DNA of 64,000 nt from RUG572 sp964386385 (GCA_964386385.1 CAYLRN010000015.1:1-64000); one strand, 5' to 3'. Shown: positions 33,431 through 43,014, numbered from the stretch's first letter. The notes: generated by a model not told the origin, from the sequence alone. A program made the numbers and translations.

Positions 33431-36400
33431 ATGAACTTCTTGTTGAGAGGACTTCTTGCGTGCGGAGTCGCAATCGGCGCCGCGCGGGCGGAAACGGTCT
33501 TGTGGCCTCTGGGCGATTTCAAGGGCGCAGTGGGCGCGCGGATCGAAAAGTCCGCCGGCGGTGACGAGCTCGTCGTCCGGAAGCCCGGCGAACGCCTCGC
33601 GCGCTCGTTCGACCTCAAGCCCGAATGGCGCGTGATCAGGCTGAAGGGCGAAATGCGCGTGACGGACGTGCCGAAGGGCAGAAACGGCTGGGAGACGGGG
33701 CGCTTCGCGATGGAATGGCGCGACGAGAGGGGCAAGACCGTCACTCCCTGGCCGCTGAACTACGGATGGACCGGCACGACCGGATGGAATCCCGTCGAGC
33801 ACGACTACCTCGTCCCCGCCGGCGCGAAACGCCTCCACCTGAGCCTCTGCAACCTGTCGACTGGCGGAGAGGTCCGCTTTCGCAACGTCTCGCTCGCCGT
33901 CGTGCGCAACTTCATCGACACGCCTGCCAACGCCCCCCTTCCCGCCGGCGCCCCCGCGGACCCGGAGTCGCTCGACGGCGCCTGGACGGAGAGGACTCCC
34001 TCGCGGACGCGCCATTCGCTCAACGGCCTCTGGCGCATCCGCCCCGCGTTCACCGACGAGCCGGACGGCCGCGTCCCGGACCCGGCGGACTGCTGGGCAT
34101 GGGGCCGCATCCCGCAGGTCTGGCGCGGCGACGCGAAGACGTTCATCGCCTCCAGTTCGCTTTCGCCGTACTTCGAAGACCACCCCGACCGCCTCGCCAA
34201 AATCGCGCCCCTCCGCGCCTGGTACGCCCGGACGCTTACAATCCCGGCGGAGGCGAAGGGCAGCCGCACGGCCGTGACGTTCGACATGGTCGCCTCCCGC
34301 GCCATCGTCTACGTTGACGGCCGCAGGGCCGGCGAGGCCGTCTTCCCCGGCGGCGAGGTCGACGTCACGGATTTCGTCAAGCCCGGCGAACGCCAGACAA
34401 TCGCGCTCGACGTCACCGCATTCGCGCAGGGCGAGACGCTGGACTACAACGAGGCCACGCGTGCGGACAGGAAGGCGAAGATCGTCAAGCACAAGGGCGT
34501 CACGGGCGACGTGTGGCTCGACGTCATGCCGAAGGGCGGGCACGTCGCCGACGCCTACGCGGAGACGTCCGTCGCGCGGGGCGAAATCGCGTTCGTCGCC
34601 GACACGGAAGGCCTAGCGCAGAGGCCGCATAGCGTCCGGGCGGAAGTCCGCGACCTCGCAGGCGCCGTCGTCAGGACGTTCGACGGCGAGGCGACGCCCG
34701 GCGCGGACGGCCGCCTTGCGTTCTCCGCGCAATGGAAGGACGCGCACCTCTGGGACGTCCACACTCCCGGCAACCGCTACGTCTGCCGCCTCTCCGTCTT
34801 CGACGGCGACCGCCTCGTAGACGCGACCCTGCCCTTCGAATTCGGCTTCCGCGAAATCGCCGTCAAGGGGCGCGACCTCTACCTGAACGGGACGAAGATC
34901 CACCTGCGCGCGCTCTATGACCCGACCTTCTCCGGCGCAGGCCCCGCCTCGTCGTTCGACGGCGCGCGCGACTTCTGCCGCAACGTGATGGCGGGCGGCT
35001 TCAACTTCCTCATCGCCGGCAACTACTCCTTCGAGGCCGGCGCCGCGGGATACCTGCAGGGGATGCTCAACGCCTGCGACGAGACGGGAATGCTCTACTC
35101 GTTCACGCTTCCGCACTTCAAGGACTACGACGACCTGCGCCGAACGGGGAACCAGACGCGCTACCGGACGACGACGCGCGCGCTCATGCGCCTCGCCCGC
35201 CGCCATCCGTCCGTCATAACGTGGGCGACGAGCCACAACGCGGCCGGCTACCTCGGCGCCGGCAACCCGCGCCGCATCGACGGCGTCTACGAACTGCCGG
35301 ACTACGCCAACGGAAAGAACCGCGCCTGCGCGCGCGTCGCCCGCAGGATAATCGGCGAACTCGACGCGACGCGCCCATGCTACCACCACGAGTCCGGCAA
35401 CCTCGACGACTTCCACACGGTGAACTGCTACCTTGACTGGGCGCCCGTGCAGGAGCGCAGCGACTGGCTCGAGCACTGGGCGACGAAGGGCGTGAAGCCG
35501 CTCTTCTTCGTGGAGTGGGGACTTCCGCACATCTCCACGTGGTCCAGCTACCGCGGCCCGCTCTTCATCTGGCGCGGCACGGGCTACATGTCGCTCTGGA
35601 GCGCGGAATACGCGGCCGCGTACCGCAACGACGCCGCCTACGAGGCGACTCCGGAGATCCGCCGCGCACTCGACGCGGAGGAAGAGCTCTGGGCCGCCGG
35701 GCGGCCCTTCTCGTGGTCGCGCCTGACCGGCCACTGCGGCGCAATCACGAACAACTACCTCGGCGTCCAGGCGCGCTTCGCGGACGACAACTGGCGCAGC
35801 TTCCGCGGCTGGGGCATGACGGCCATGCTGCCGTGGGACCAGGGCGGGCTCTTCACGCGCACGAACTGGACGGCCGCCCTTCCGTCCGCCGACGTCTACG
35901 CGAAGACCCCAGGGGTCAAGGACTCGCGGCGCGCGCAGTGGGCAGACCCGCGCGACTACGCGCCATCCCAGGCGGGCCGGGCGCTCATGCGCTGGAACAT
36001 GGCCGACTGCGCGTGGATCGCGGGCGACGGGACGTTCACCGACAAACGGCATCTCTTCCGCCCCGGCGAGACCGTAAGGAAGACGCTCATGATCATCAAC
36101 GACCGCCGCGTCGCGCAAAAGGTGGCGTGGAGCGTCTCGTGTGGCACATTCGCGCAGAGCGGAGCGGTCGACGTAGCGCCAGGCGAACAGGTGCGCGTTC
36201 CGGTTGAATTCAATGCCCCCGCGAATGCGGGCGCGGCGGAACTGCGCGCACGGTTCGACTTCGCGGACGGCGTCCGCCGCGATGACGCTTTTCCGATGAC
36301 CGTCGTGTCCGCCGCGCCGGCGGCAAGGGACGCGGCGCTCGCCGTCTACGACCCGAAGGGGATGACGGCGGCGAACCTGCGGCGGCTCGGCTTCGCGGTC

Positions 36401-37621
36401 AAGGAGGTGAAGGACGTATTCGCGTTCGACACGTCGAAGGGCAACGCCAAAATGCGCCTCGCCGTAGGGCGTGAATGCCTGACGCGGGACGTCCTCGACA
36501 GGGTCCTCGTGCCGTTCGCGTGGAACGGAGGGCGGACGTTCGTGTTCGAGCAGACGAAGGGGACGCTTGAGTCCGTAGGCTTCCGTGTTCAGACGCTCGG
36601 CCTTCGCCACGTCTACCCGCGCTTCCGCAAAGCCGCCCTCGCGGGCGTCCAGCGCGACGACCTGCTGCGCGACTGGGCGGGCGCGTCCACGCTCGTCGAG
36701 CCGTTCGCCCCGCTGAAGGAATGCGAGACGGGCGCCGGGAGCGACACCTGGGCCGGCTTCGTCCACACGCGAGCCTGGCGCTGCGGCAGCCGCGGCGCCG
36801 TCGCGACAGTCATTCCCGAAAAGCCGTCGTTCGGCGACTGGTGCGCGCTCGTGGACGGCGGATTCGACCTTCAGTACGCGCCGCTCCTGGAATGGCGGCT
36901 TGGCGGCGGGACGGTGACGTTCTGCCAGATGGACGTCACGGGACGGACGGTCGACGACCCGGCGGCGGACGAACTTGTCAAGGCGCTCGTCGCCGACGCA
37001 CGAACCGGCCTCCCCGGCACGTGCATCGCCAAGCCCTTCGGAATGCAGGCGTACCGCACAGGCTGCCAGCCGCGCCATGCGTGGTTCATCGAGCAGAACG
37101 CGGAGAAGGACATGAAGCGGCTGTACTACGTCACGGGCGGCGCCGCGGAAATGCCGGAGGACTTCAAGGCGAGCATAAGCAACGGCGCGACGGCGCTGCT
37201 ATGCGGGCTGTCCGTAAGGGAGGTCGCCAAATGGTCTCCCGTGCCGCTTGCGGTCGCGGAGACGAACCGCTGCCACTACACGCGCATTGAAAAACTGCCA
37301 CCGGAGCTGAACGGCCTTTCCAACGCGGACTGGGCGTGGCACGGGGCGATGGACTTCGCGGCGTTCACGGACGACGCGCAGGACGGCAACAACGCGATCC
37401 GCGTCGTCAGGTACGGCAGAGGCCGCCTCGTCTTCTGGCAGGTTCCGCCGTGGAAGATCGACGCCGAGGCGCGTCCGTACCTCCGCTCGTCGAAGCGCCG
37501 CGCCGAGGCGATGCTCTCGCGCCTGATGGGCAACCTCGGCTTCAACCGCGGCCCCGGCCGCATACTCTACGCCGACGTCCCCGAATCCGGCGACGACCCC
37601 TACCGCTACTACCACTGGTAG
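33431..37621 (+). CDS. Very large secreted GH2-like glycoside hydrolase
   Basis: 1396 residues with a signal peptide (MNFLLRGLLACGVAIGAARA). Order: unknown N-terminal beta domain (~20-180), a GH2-type sugar-binding domain (~200-350: LNGLWRIRP, WYARTLTIP), Ig-like domain, a TIM-barrel region (~480-800: LNGTKIHLRALYDPTF, HPSVITWATSHN, FFVEWGLPHIS with a candidate nucleophile Glu), then a long C-terminal part resembling a class-I-amidotransferase-like or trimerisation fold. Substrate not assignable. The ATG follows AAAGGAAC. A long antisense frame (34613-37078) is a shadow. No partner gene overlaps it. Confidence 0.78.
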   Translation: MNFLLRGLLACGVAIGAARAETVLWPLGDFKGAVGARIEKSAGGDELVVRKPGERLARSFDLKPEWRVIRLKGEMRVTDVPKGRNGWETGRFAMEWRDERGKTVTPWPLNYGWTGTTGWNPVEHDYLVPAGAKRLHLSLCNLSTGGEVRFRNVSLAVVRNFIDTPANAPLPAGAPADPESLDGAWTERTPSRTRHSLNGLWRIRPAFTDEPDGRVPDPADCWAWGRIPQVWRGDAKTFIASSSLSPYFEDHPDRLAKIAPLRAWYARTLTIPAEAKGSRTAVTFDMVASRAIVYVDGRRAGEAVFPGGEVDVTDFVKPGERQTIALDVTAFAQGETLDYNEATRADRKAKIVKHKGVTGDVWLDVMPKGGHVADAYAETSVARGEIAFVADTEGLAQRPHSVRAEVRDLAGAVVRTFDGEATPGADGRLAFSAQWKDAHLWDVHTPGNRYVCRLSVFDGDRLVDATLPFEFGFREIAVKGRDLYLNGTKIHLRALYDPTFSGAGPASSFDGARDFCRNVMAGGFNFLIAGNYSFEAGAAGYLQGMLNACDETGMLYSFTLPHFKDYDDLRRTGNQTRYRTTTRALMRLARRHPSVITWATSHNAAGYLGAGNPRRIDGVYELPDYANGKNRACARVARRIIGELDATRPCYHHESGNLDDFHTVNCYLDWAPVQERSDWLEHWATKGVKPLFFVEWGLPHISTWSSYRGPLFIWRGTGYMSLWSAEYAAAYRNDAAYEATPEIRRALDAEEELWAAGRPFSWSRLTGHCGAITNNYLGVQARFADDNWRSFRGWGMTAMLPWDQGGLFTRTNWTAALPSADVYAKTPGVKDSRRAQWADPRDYAPSQAGRALMRWNMADCAWIAGDGTFTDKRHLFRPGETVRKTLMIINDRRVAQKVAWSVSCGTFAQSGAVDVAPGEQVRVPVEFNAPANAGAAELRARFDFADGVRRDDAFPMTVVSAAPAARDAALAVYDPKGMTAANLRRLGFAVKEVKDVFAFDTSKGNAKMRLAVGRECLTRDVLDRVLVPFAWNGGRTFVFEQTKGTLESVGFRVQTLGLRHVYPRFRKAALAGVQRDDLLRDWAGASTLVEPFAPLKECETGAGSDTWAGFVHTRAWRCGSRGAVATVIPEKPSFGDWCALVDGGFDLQYAPLLEWRLGGGTVTFCQMDVTGRTVDDPAADELVKALVADARTGLPGTCIAKPFGMQAYRTGCQPRHAWFIEQNAEKDMKRLYYVTGGAAEMPEDFKASISNGATALLCGLSVREVAKWSPVPLAVAETNRCHYTRIEKLPPELNGLSNADWAWHGAMDFAAFTDDAQDGNNAIRVVRYGRGRLVFWQVPPWKIDAEARPYLRSSKRRAEAMLSRLMGNLGFNRGPGRILYADVPESGDDPYRYYHW

Positions 37622-37630
37622 GAGGAGAGA

Positions 37631-37658
37631 CCGGACGCCGGGAAGCCATTACGTCCGG
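37631..37658. terminator. Possible bidirectional terminator hairpin
   Basis: CCGGACG and CGTCCGG arms separated by 14 bases, between the convergent GH2-like and pyrophosphatase genes. No U tract, so factor-independent ending is unproven. Confidence 0.35.
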
Positions 37659-37659
37659 G

Positions 37660-38958
37660 TCACGCCATTGCAAGGGCGGATATGATCTCCGGGAGGAGCT
37701 GCTTCTTTCGAGACAGCACTCCCGGAAGGGAGAAAAGGCCGTCCGCGCCGCGCCGCCACGGCAGGACGCGGCGGACGTTCTCCGCGCCGCTGAACATCAG
37801 CTCGGAATTGGCACGGACTGGGTCGGTGACGAGAAGGGCCGCGAAGTCGAGCCCCTCCGCCTTGCATATGCGGTCGAGCTCCGTCTGCAGCGCCTCGCCG
37901 TGCCTGTGGAAGAGGGCCAGGTTCGTCTCCTCGATCTGCGCAAGCGAGAAGCGGTAGCCGGCGTCGGAGTACGACTTGCGGTCGGAATCGAGCGCCCGGT
38001 CGGGGGAAAGCGTGTGGAGAGCCGATCCGACTGACATCATGCCGTCCATCAGACCCTGCGCCGTCTCGCCGGAGATCTTCTCCAGCCAATGCGCAAGCGC
38101 GTGGTCGGTGTCCGTGGTCGTGGGCGACTGGAAGAGAAGAGTGTCCGCGACTATCCCCGCAAGGAGGATGCCCGCCGTTTCGCGGGATGGGCGGACGCCG
38201 GAGCCGCGGAACATCCGGGCCACTATCGTGCAGGTCGAGCCGACGACGTCGGCGGTGTACTTTATCGGCTCGGAGGTGGTGGCGAAGGAGATGCGGTGGT
38301 GGTCCACGACTTCCACGACGGGGATTTCGTCAAGGCCGGGAATGCCCTGGTCCGTCTCGTTGTGGTCGACGAGTATCATCCGGTACGGCGGCGTCTCCGC
38401 GAACGCGCGCTTCAGGAGGGTGCCGACGAGGCGGCCCGATTCGTCGACGACCGGAAAGTGGTTGTGGGAGTTGCGGACGGCCGCGCCCCTGACGTCGTGG
38501 ATGCGGTCGGACGCATTGAGCACGAGCGAGCAGGCGTGGAGCGGCGCCGCGCCGGTCGGACGCGAAAGGTCGTCCTTCGCGATGAAGAGCGAGAGGAGCT
38601 TCGCGGGCGAGAGCATCCCCGCGAACGAGCCGTCCGCCGCGGCCACGGGGAGCGAGGATTCGCCGCTCGCCTCGAGGCGGCGCAGCGCGTCCATCAGCGG
38701 AATTTCCGCCGGGATGACCGGCACTTCCGGCGAGACGAGGTCGATGACGCGCACGTACACGTCGCTACGGCTCGGAGGGGGCGGGACGCCGAAGTGGTCG
38801 AAGACCCATCTGGCGCGGTCCGGGAGGAGGCCGGGGCATATGGCCTCGACGTTCTCCCATCCGGTGTGGCGGCGCAGGTCCGCCATCGCGTATGCGCTCA
38901 TGATCGAATCGCAGTCGGGGTTGCGGTGTCCGCAGACGTAGATCTTCCTGTAGTCCAT
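37660..38958 (-). CDS. CBS-domain manganese-dependent inorganic pyrophosphatase
   Basis: 432 residues. Family II (DHH) pyrophosphatase: GHRNPDCDSI at the N-terminus, VDHNE, EVVDHHR, and the C-terminal DHHA2 part with SRKKQLLPEI. A CBS pair is inserted at ~75-190 (MDALRRLEASGESSLPV, NHFPVVDESGRLVG), which in this family allows control by adenine nucleotides. It drives biosynthesis by removing pyrophosphate. Starts three bases after the rluA-like stop. Confidence 0.92.
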   Translation of the reverse strand: MDYRKIYVCGHRNPDCDSIMSAYAMADLRRHTGWENVEAICPGLLPDRARWVFDHFGVPPPPSRSDVYVRVIDLVSPEVPVIPAEIPLMDALRRLEASGESSLPVAAADGSFAGMLSPAKLLSLFIAKDDLSRPTGAAPLHACSLVLNASDRIHDVRGAAVRNSHNHFPVVDESGRLVGTLLKRAFAETPPYRMILVDHNETDQGIPGLDEIPVVEVVDHHRISFATTSEPIKYTADVVGSTCTIVARMFRGSGVRPSRETAGILLAGIVADTLLFQSPTTTDTDHALAHWLEKISGETAQGLMDGMMSVGSALHTLSPDRALDSDRKSYSDAGYRFSLAQIEETNLALFHRHGEALQTELDRICKAEGLDFAALLVTDPVRANSELMFSGAENVRRVLPWRRGADGLFSLPGVLSRKKQLLPEIISALAMA

Positions 38959-38961
38959 GCG

Positions 38962-39636
38962 CTACCTGCCTTTCGCGAAATCGGGAAGAGGGGTCTCGAA
39001 CTCCATTGTCTCACGGGTGTGCGGGTGGATGAACGAGAGACGCCAGGAGTGGAGGCAGAGGCGATCGCCCCGGCGGCCGTGTCCGTACTTCGCGTCTCCG
39101 ACGACCGGATGGCCGGCTTCGCGGAAATGGACGCGGATCTGGTTCTTGCGTCCGGTCTTGAGCGAGACCTGCACGAGCGTCAGCCCCCTGCGGCTGGTGG
39201 AGATTTTCCTCCACTCTGTCCTGGCGTACTTGCCCGCGCCGGGCTTCCCGGAGCTGTGGACGAAGAAGTCCTCGTTCTCCACGAGATGGCTCTCGAACAC
39301 GCCCGATTCACCGTCCGGCGCTCCCTCCACGAGCGCAAGGTACGTCTTGGAGGTCGTCTCTGCCCAGTTCGAGCGAAAATGCTCCTGCACTTCCTCGCTC
39401 TTGGCGACCATCATCACTCCGGACGTCTCGCGGTCGAGGCGATGGACGAGATGGACGCACCTGCGGCTCTTCCACTGCCCCTTCCGCACGTAGTCGGTGA
39501 GCAGCGACTCCACGCTGTCCTCCCCTCCGCGGCGGGTGGACTGCGAAAGGAGGCCGGCGGCCTTCTCGAACACGATCACGTCGTCGTCCTCGAAAATGAT
39601 TCTGACGCCTCTCGGCACATGGCTTTTTCTCTTCAC
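38962..39636 (-). CDS. RluA-family pseudouridine synthase
   Basis: 224 residues. HLVHRLDRETSGVMMVAKS contains the catalytic Asp; KTYLALVEG and GRKNQIRVHF complete the fold. No S4 domain. Modifies rRNA or tRNA uridine; the target cannot be assigned. There is no ATG at the correct place: the GTG at 39636 (VKRKSHV) follows GGGAAAGAG and fits the family; a second GTG lies six codons later. Sits between murA (62-base gap) and the pyrophosphatase, so the three may be one operon. Confidence 0.85.
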   Translation of the reverse strand: MKRKSHVPRGVRIIFEDDDVIVFEKAAGLLSQSTRRGGEDSVESLLTDYVRKGQWKSRRCVHLVHRLDRETSGVMMVAKSEEVQEHFRSNWAETTSKTYLALVEGAPDGESGVFESHLVENEDFFVHSSGKPGAGKYARTEWRKISTSRRGLTLVQVSLKTGRKNQIRVHFREAGHPVVGDAKYGHGRRGDRLCLHSWRLSFIHPHTRETMEFETPLPDFAKGR

Positions 39637-39698
39637 GTTCTCTTTCCCATGAAATCTAGTTCCTTGCCATCGGGAATCCGGACGTTCCCATGCCCGCG

Positions 39699-40997
39699 TC
39701 ACTCGACGCGCCTTATGTCCGCGCCGAGGGCGGAGAGCTCGCGCTCCACGGCCTCGTAGCCGCGGTCGACGGATTCGGCGTTGAGAATCGCCGTCTGCCC
39801 CCTGGCGCAGAGCGCGGCGATGATGAGCGCGATGCCGGCGCGGATGTCCGGCGACGTCACCACGCCGCCTACAAGCTGCGTCGCGCCGGTGACGACGACG
39901 CGGTGCGGGTCGCACTGGACGATTTTCGCGCCTAGGCCGATGAGGTGGTCCACGAAGTAGAGGCGGCTCTCGAACATCTTCTCGAAGAAGAGGCACGTCC
40001 CCCTCGTCTGCGTCGCAAGGACTATCAGCACGCTCATCAGGTCGCTTGGGATCATCGGCCACGGGCCGTCGGCGATCGCCGGTATCGCGTCGCCGAGGTC
40101 GTACGCCATCTGGCGCCGGCGGCGGACGGGCATGTGCAGCGAGCGCGAAGCGGCGTCGTACGTCCAGCGGACCCCGAAGCGCGCGAACACGCGCTCCAGG
40201 ACGGAGAAGACGTCCGCGTCCACCTCCGTCAGCGTCATCTCGCCGCCCGTCACCGCCGCCGCGACGAGATAGCTTGCGCCCTCGACGTAGTCGCACCCGA
40301 CGCGCGCGGTCGCACCGTGAAGGCGCTCAACCCCCTCCACGACAAGGCGGTTCGTGCCGGCCCCGAATATCCGCGCCCCCATGGCGTTGAGCATCTCGCA
40401 TAGGTCCTGGACGTGCGGCTCGCACGCGGCGTTGTATATGACCGTGCGCCCGTCTGCGACGGCGGCCGCCATGAGAATGTTCTCCGTGGCCGTCACGCTG
40501 GCCTCGTCCAGGAGAATGTTCGCGCCCGCAAGGCGCTTCCCGCGCGGGACGTGGACGGACAGTCCGCCCTTCCCCGCCTTCACCTTCGCCCCAAGCGCGG
40601 CGAAGCCGGCGAAATGCGCGTCCAGCCGGCGCCGCCCGATCCCGTCGCCGCCCGGCGGCGGAAGGCACACGCCGCCCTCGCGCGCCAGCAGGGGCGCGGC
40701 GAAGAGAACGGACGTGCGTATTCTGCGGGCAAGCGTCCGGTCCAGGCGCGCGGTCTTCAGCTTCGGCGCCGTCACCATCGCCGTGCGCCTATCGAAGTCC
40801 CGCACGACCTTCGCGCCGAACTTCTCCGCGCAGGCGAACATGTTCGCCACGTCCGCTATGTCAGGCACGTTCTCAAGCGTGACCGGCTCCGCGGTCAAAA
40901 GCGCCGCCGCTATCATCGGCAGCGCCGCGTTCTTGTTTCCCGTCACGCGGTGCGTTCCGGATATCGTCTTCCGTCCATTTATCTGAAATCTGCTCAC
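39699..40997 (-). CDS. murA: UDP-N-acetylglucosamine enolpyruvyl transferase, Asp variant
   Basis: First committed step of peptidoglycan synthesis. 432 residues: GNKNAALPMIAA at the N-terminus, RTSVLFAAPLLAR, and the active-site loop PPPGGDGIGRRRLDAHF. The loop has Asp118 where most MurA have the catalytic Cys115. The same change is known in Chlamydia and Mycobacterium MurA and makes them insensitive to fosfomycin. Start GTG at 40997 (VSRFQINGRKTI), selected by family N-terminus and by a -10 box six bases upstream. Confidence 0.95.
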   Translation of the reverse strand: MSRFQINGRKTISGTHRVTGNKNAALPMIAAALLTAEPVTLENVPDIADVANMFACAEKFGAKVVRDFDRRTAMVTAPKLKTARLDRTLARRIRTSVLFAAPLLAREGGVCLPPPGGDGIGRRRLDAHFAGFAALGAKVKAGKGGLSVHVPRGKRLAGANILLDEASVTATENILMAAAVADGRTVIYNAACEPHVQDLCEMLNAMGARIFGAGTNRLVVEGVERLHGATARVGCDYVEGASYLVAAAVTGGEMTLTEVDADVFSVLERVFARFGVRWTYDAASRSLHMPVRRRRQMAYDLGDAIPAIADGPWPMIPSDLMSVLIVLATQTRGTCLFFEKMFESRLYFVDHLIGLGAKIVQCDPHRVVVTGATQLVGGVVTSPDIRAGIALIIAALCARGQTAILNAESVDRGYEAVERELSALGADIRRVE

Positions 40998-41003
40998 GCG
41001 ACA

Positions 41004-41009
41004 ATTATA
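41004..41009 (-). promoter_or_regulatory. Extended -10 box of murA, leaderless type
   Basis: AATGG-TATAAT-TGTCGC then GTG on the - strand, spacer six bases. Confidence 0.7.
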
Positions 41010-41044
41010 CCATTTTCCCCCTTGCAATCTACCACGGAATGGTA

Positions 41045-41050
41045 TATAAT
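41045..41050 (+). promoter_or_regulatory. -10 box of tRNA-Gln
   Basis: TGGTA-TATAAT-ATGCGCC, 22 bases before the mature tRNA 5' end. Confidence 0.6.
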
Positions 41051-41072
41051 ATGCGCCGTTTTCAAGCCACGT

Positions 41073-41146
41073 TGCCTCGTGGTGTAATGGTAGCACTGCA
41101 GATTCTGATTCTGCCTGTTGGGGTTCGAGTCCCTGCGAGGCAACCA
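41073..41146 (+). tRNA. tRNA-Gln (anticodon CTG)
   Basis: Complete cloverleaf: acceptor TGCCTCG/CGAGGCA, anticodon stem GCAGA/TCTGC with loop TTCTGAT, TPsiC loop GTTCGAGTC, discriminator A and encoded CCA at 41144-41146. 74 bases. Confidence 0.96.
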
Positions 41147-41534
41147 ATTGGTTGATGAGGGAATTTCGACGATGTGCCTAGCCCACGAGAAGTGGCGCCC
41201 GTTGTTGTTGAATTGGCTTCAACTGCGATTTTTCGGGTCAAGGCGCTTGAATTCATTCGGAATCCCCTGCAGATTCAACCGGCAGCAATTCGACGCACAG
41301 TTCCTTCGTGCCCATCCAGTTGTAGACGTACTCCAGAGAACCTTCATACCGCCGTCCGTCCATTTCATGGATCAGCCGCGCGAGAACGGGAAGCCGTCGA
41401 CCCTCTTCCACCAAAAAGCCATTTTTTCGCAGAAAGGCAGCCACTGCAGGGCGAAAATCTTGTACAATTCCACTGTCGCCGCCACGAGGCCGCGGCTCAT
41501 TGAAAAGCAACGAAGAAGAAGGAACACGAAGAAA
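41147..41534. other. Intergenic region with a possible gene remnant on the - strand
   Basis: 388 bases between tRNA-Gln and the outer-membrane protein. On the - strand 41253-41458 reads about 68 protein-like codons (DFRPAVAAFLRKNGFLV, YVYNWMGTKELCVELLPV) ending in a stop, but no convincing start codon or family; it may be a decayed gene inserted next to the tRNA. On + a weak -10 (TG-TACAAT at 41463-41468) could serve the downstream gene. Confidence 0.4.
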
Positions 41535-42365
41535 ATGAATGCAAGACGATTCGGACTGCTGGCTGCAACGTCCGTCATCTGCACCTGTGCCGCAAGCGCA
41601 CAGGAGGTGGAGACGAATCAGCTGGAGGAAGTCGATTCCGCCGGCCTCTCCGTCGAGGTGTCGGTCGACGTGCTGAGCGACTACGTGTGGCGCGGCACGA
41701 TCTGCAACGACAACCCGGTATGGCAGCCGTCCGTGACGCTCGGATACGATACCGGCGACTACGGTGCGCTCTCGTTCAACGTCTGGCAGACGTACGACTT
41801 CACGCACAAGCGCGGGACGGGCACGAAAAGCCGCAGGTCGGGCGGCATTCAGGAAATAGACTACACGCTCGCCTATTCCATCGACGTCTCCGGCTTCACG
41901 TTCGAGTTCGGCCATGTCTTCTACACGTATCCGAACGACAACGGACCGTCCGACCAGGAACTGTACGCCTCCGTCGCCTACGAGAACGACTACGTCACCC
42001 CCAGCGCCGCTGCCTACTGGAACTACAACTCCGCCCATGGCGAAGACCCGTCGTGCGCCTACTTCACGTTCGGCCTTTCGCATGACTTCGAGATCACGGA
42101 CCGCCTGACGCTGACGCCCTCCGCCTCGCTCGGATTCGGCGACAACGCCTGGAGCTGCTACACGGTCGAAGAGAGCGCCGGGACGGAACTGACGGACTCC
42201 ACAATCGGCATTGCCGCGTCGTACGCCATCACCGAGTGGATCTCCGTCGGCGCCCAGGTCAACTACACCTGGATTCCGTCGCACACCCTTCGCCACATGG
42301 ACTACATGGGCAACGGAAAAGACCAGCTCCTCTGGGGCGGCGTGAACGCCACCCTCTCGTTCTAG
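41535..42365 (+). CDS. Outer-membrane beta-barrel protein
   Basis: 276 residues. Signal peptide MNARRFGLLAATSVICTCAASA, then alternating strands (VEVSVDVLSDYVWRGTICND, LTLTPSASLGFGDNAW) and C-terminal Phe (NATLSF), as for barrels recognised by the Bam machinery. Resembles the TorF/'bacterial porin-like' proteins of unknown function with the SDYVWRG motif. The ATG follows GAAGGAACACGAAGAAA. Terminator at 42413. Confidence 0.8.
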   Translation: MNARRFGLLAATSVICTCAASAQEVETNQLEEVDSAGLSVEVSVDVLSDYVWRGTICNDNPVWQPSVTLGYDTGDYGALSFNVWQTYDFTHKRGTGTKSRRSGGIQEIDYTLAYSIDVSGFTFEFGHVFYTYPNDNGPSDQELYASVAYENDYVTPSAAAYWNYNSAHGEDPSCAYFTFGLSHDFEITDRLTLTPSASLGFGDNAWSCYTVEESAGTELTDSTIGIAASYAITEWISVGAQVNYTWIPSHTLRHMDYMGNGKDQLLWGGVNATLSF

Positions 42366-42412
42366 TCCGAGGGCGTTTCCGCGAAGCGGCGCAGTCTCAT
42401 GCGTCCGCGCTG

Positions 42413-42449
42413 AAAAGCCGCCGTCCCCCGACCGGGGGCGGCGGTTTTT
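42413..42449 (+). terminator. Rho-independent terminator after the barrel protein
   Basis: AAAAG, then CCGCCG-T-CCCCC, loop GACC, GGGGG-CGGCGG, then TTTTT. The A run makes it usable from the other side as well, for coaC. Confidence 0.9.
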
Positions 42450-42476
42450 GCGGTCGTCTGCCAACAAACGCGGCTG

Positions 42477-43010
42477 TCAGCGCAACGCGTCGACGGCCGC
42501 GGCAATCGCCGGCGGATCCGCCATGCGGCCGACGCCTGTCGTTCCGCAGGCGAGGTCGCCGTCGCCCATCTCGACGAAGGCGACGCCCCGCGCCTTCAGA
42601 ACCTTGAAATTATCCTGCGTCACGGCGTTCAGGTACATTCCCGTGTTCATCGCGGGCGCGACGACGATCGGAGCGCGCGTCGCGAGCGCCACGGAAGTGA
42701 GAAGGTCGTCGGCGACGCCGTGCGCCATCTTCGCAAGCACGTTCGCCGTCGCTGGCGCGATTACAAGAACGTCCGCCGCCTCGGCGAGAGAAATATGCTC
42801 GGGCTTCCACGCAAGCGGCTCCGCGAACATGTCGCACTGGACCGGGTTGCGGCTGAGCGTCCTGAACGTGAGCGGCGTGACGAACGCCTTCGCGTGTTCC
42901 GTCATGACGACGTGGACGTCGTCGCCCCTCTTCACGAAGAGGCGGACGAGCTCGCACGCCTTGTAGGCGGCGATCGAACCCGTCACGCCAAGCACAATCG
43001 TCCGCGCCAC
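42477..43010 (-). CDS. coaC: Phosphopantothenoylcysteine decarboxylase, single-domain
   Basis: 177 residues. FMN-dependent decarboxylation in coenzyme A synthesis. Start GVTGSIAAYKACELVR, catalytic-region HISLAEAADV, and the PAMNTGMY and GTTGVGRM motifs. In most bacteria this domain is fused to the synthetase CoaB; here the gene stops after the decarboxylase domain. Starts with GTG at 43010, four bases after the gltX stop. Confidence 0.9.
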   Translation of the reverse strand: MARTIVLGVTGSIAAYKACELVRLFVKRGDDVHVVMTEHAKAFVTPLTFRTLSRNPVQCDMFAEPLAWKPEHISLAEAADVLVIAPATANVLAKMAHGVADDLLTSVALATRAPIVVAPAMNTGMYLNAVTQDNFKVLKARGVAFVEMGDGDLACGTTGVGRMADPPAIAAAVDALR

Positions 43011-43014
43011 GGCG

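Noticed and set aside
34613..37078. 821-codon frame antisense to the GH2-like gene
   Set aside because: Arg/Val-rich shadow produced by high GC; no ribosome site, motif or domain.
41253..42467. 404-codon - strand frame over the outer-membrane protein
   Set aside because: The part over 41535-42365 is antisense to a clear signal-peptide barrel protein; only the 41253-41458 piece is worth noting.
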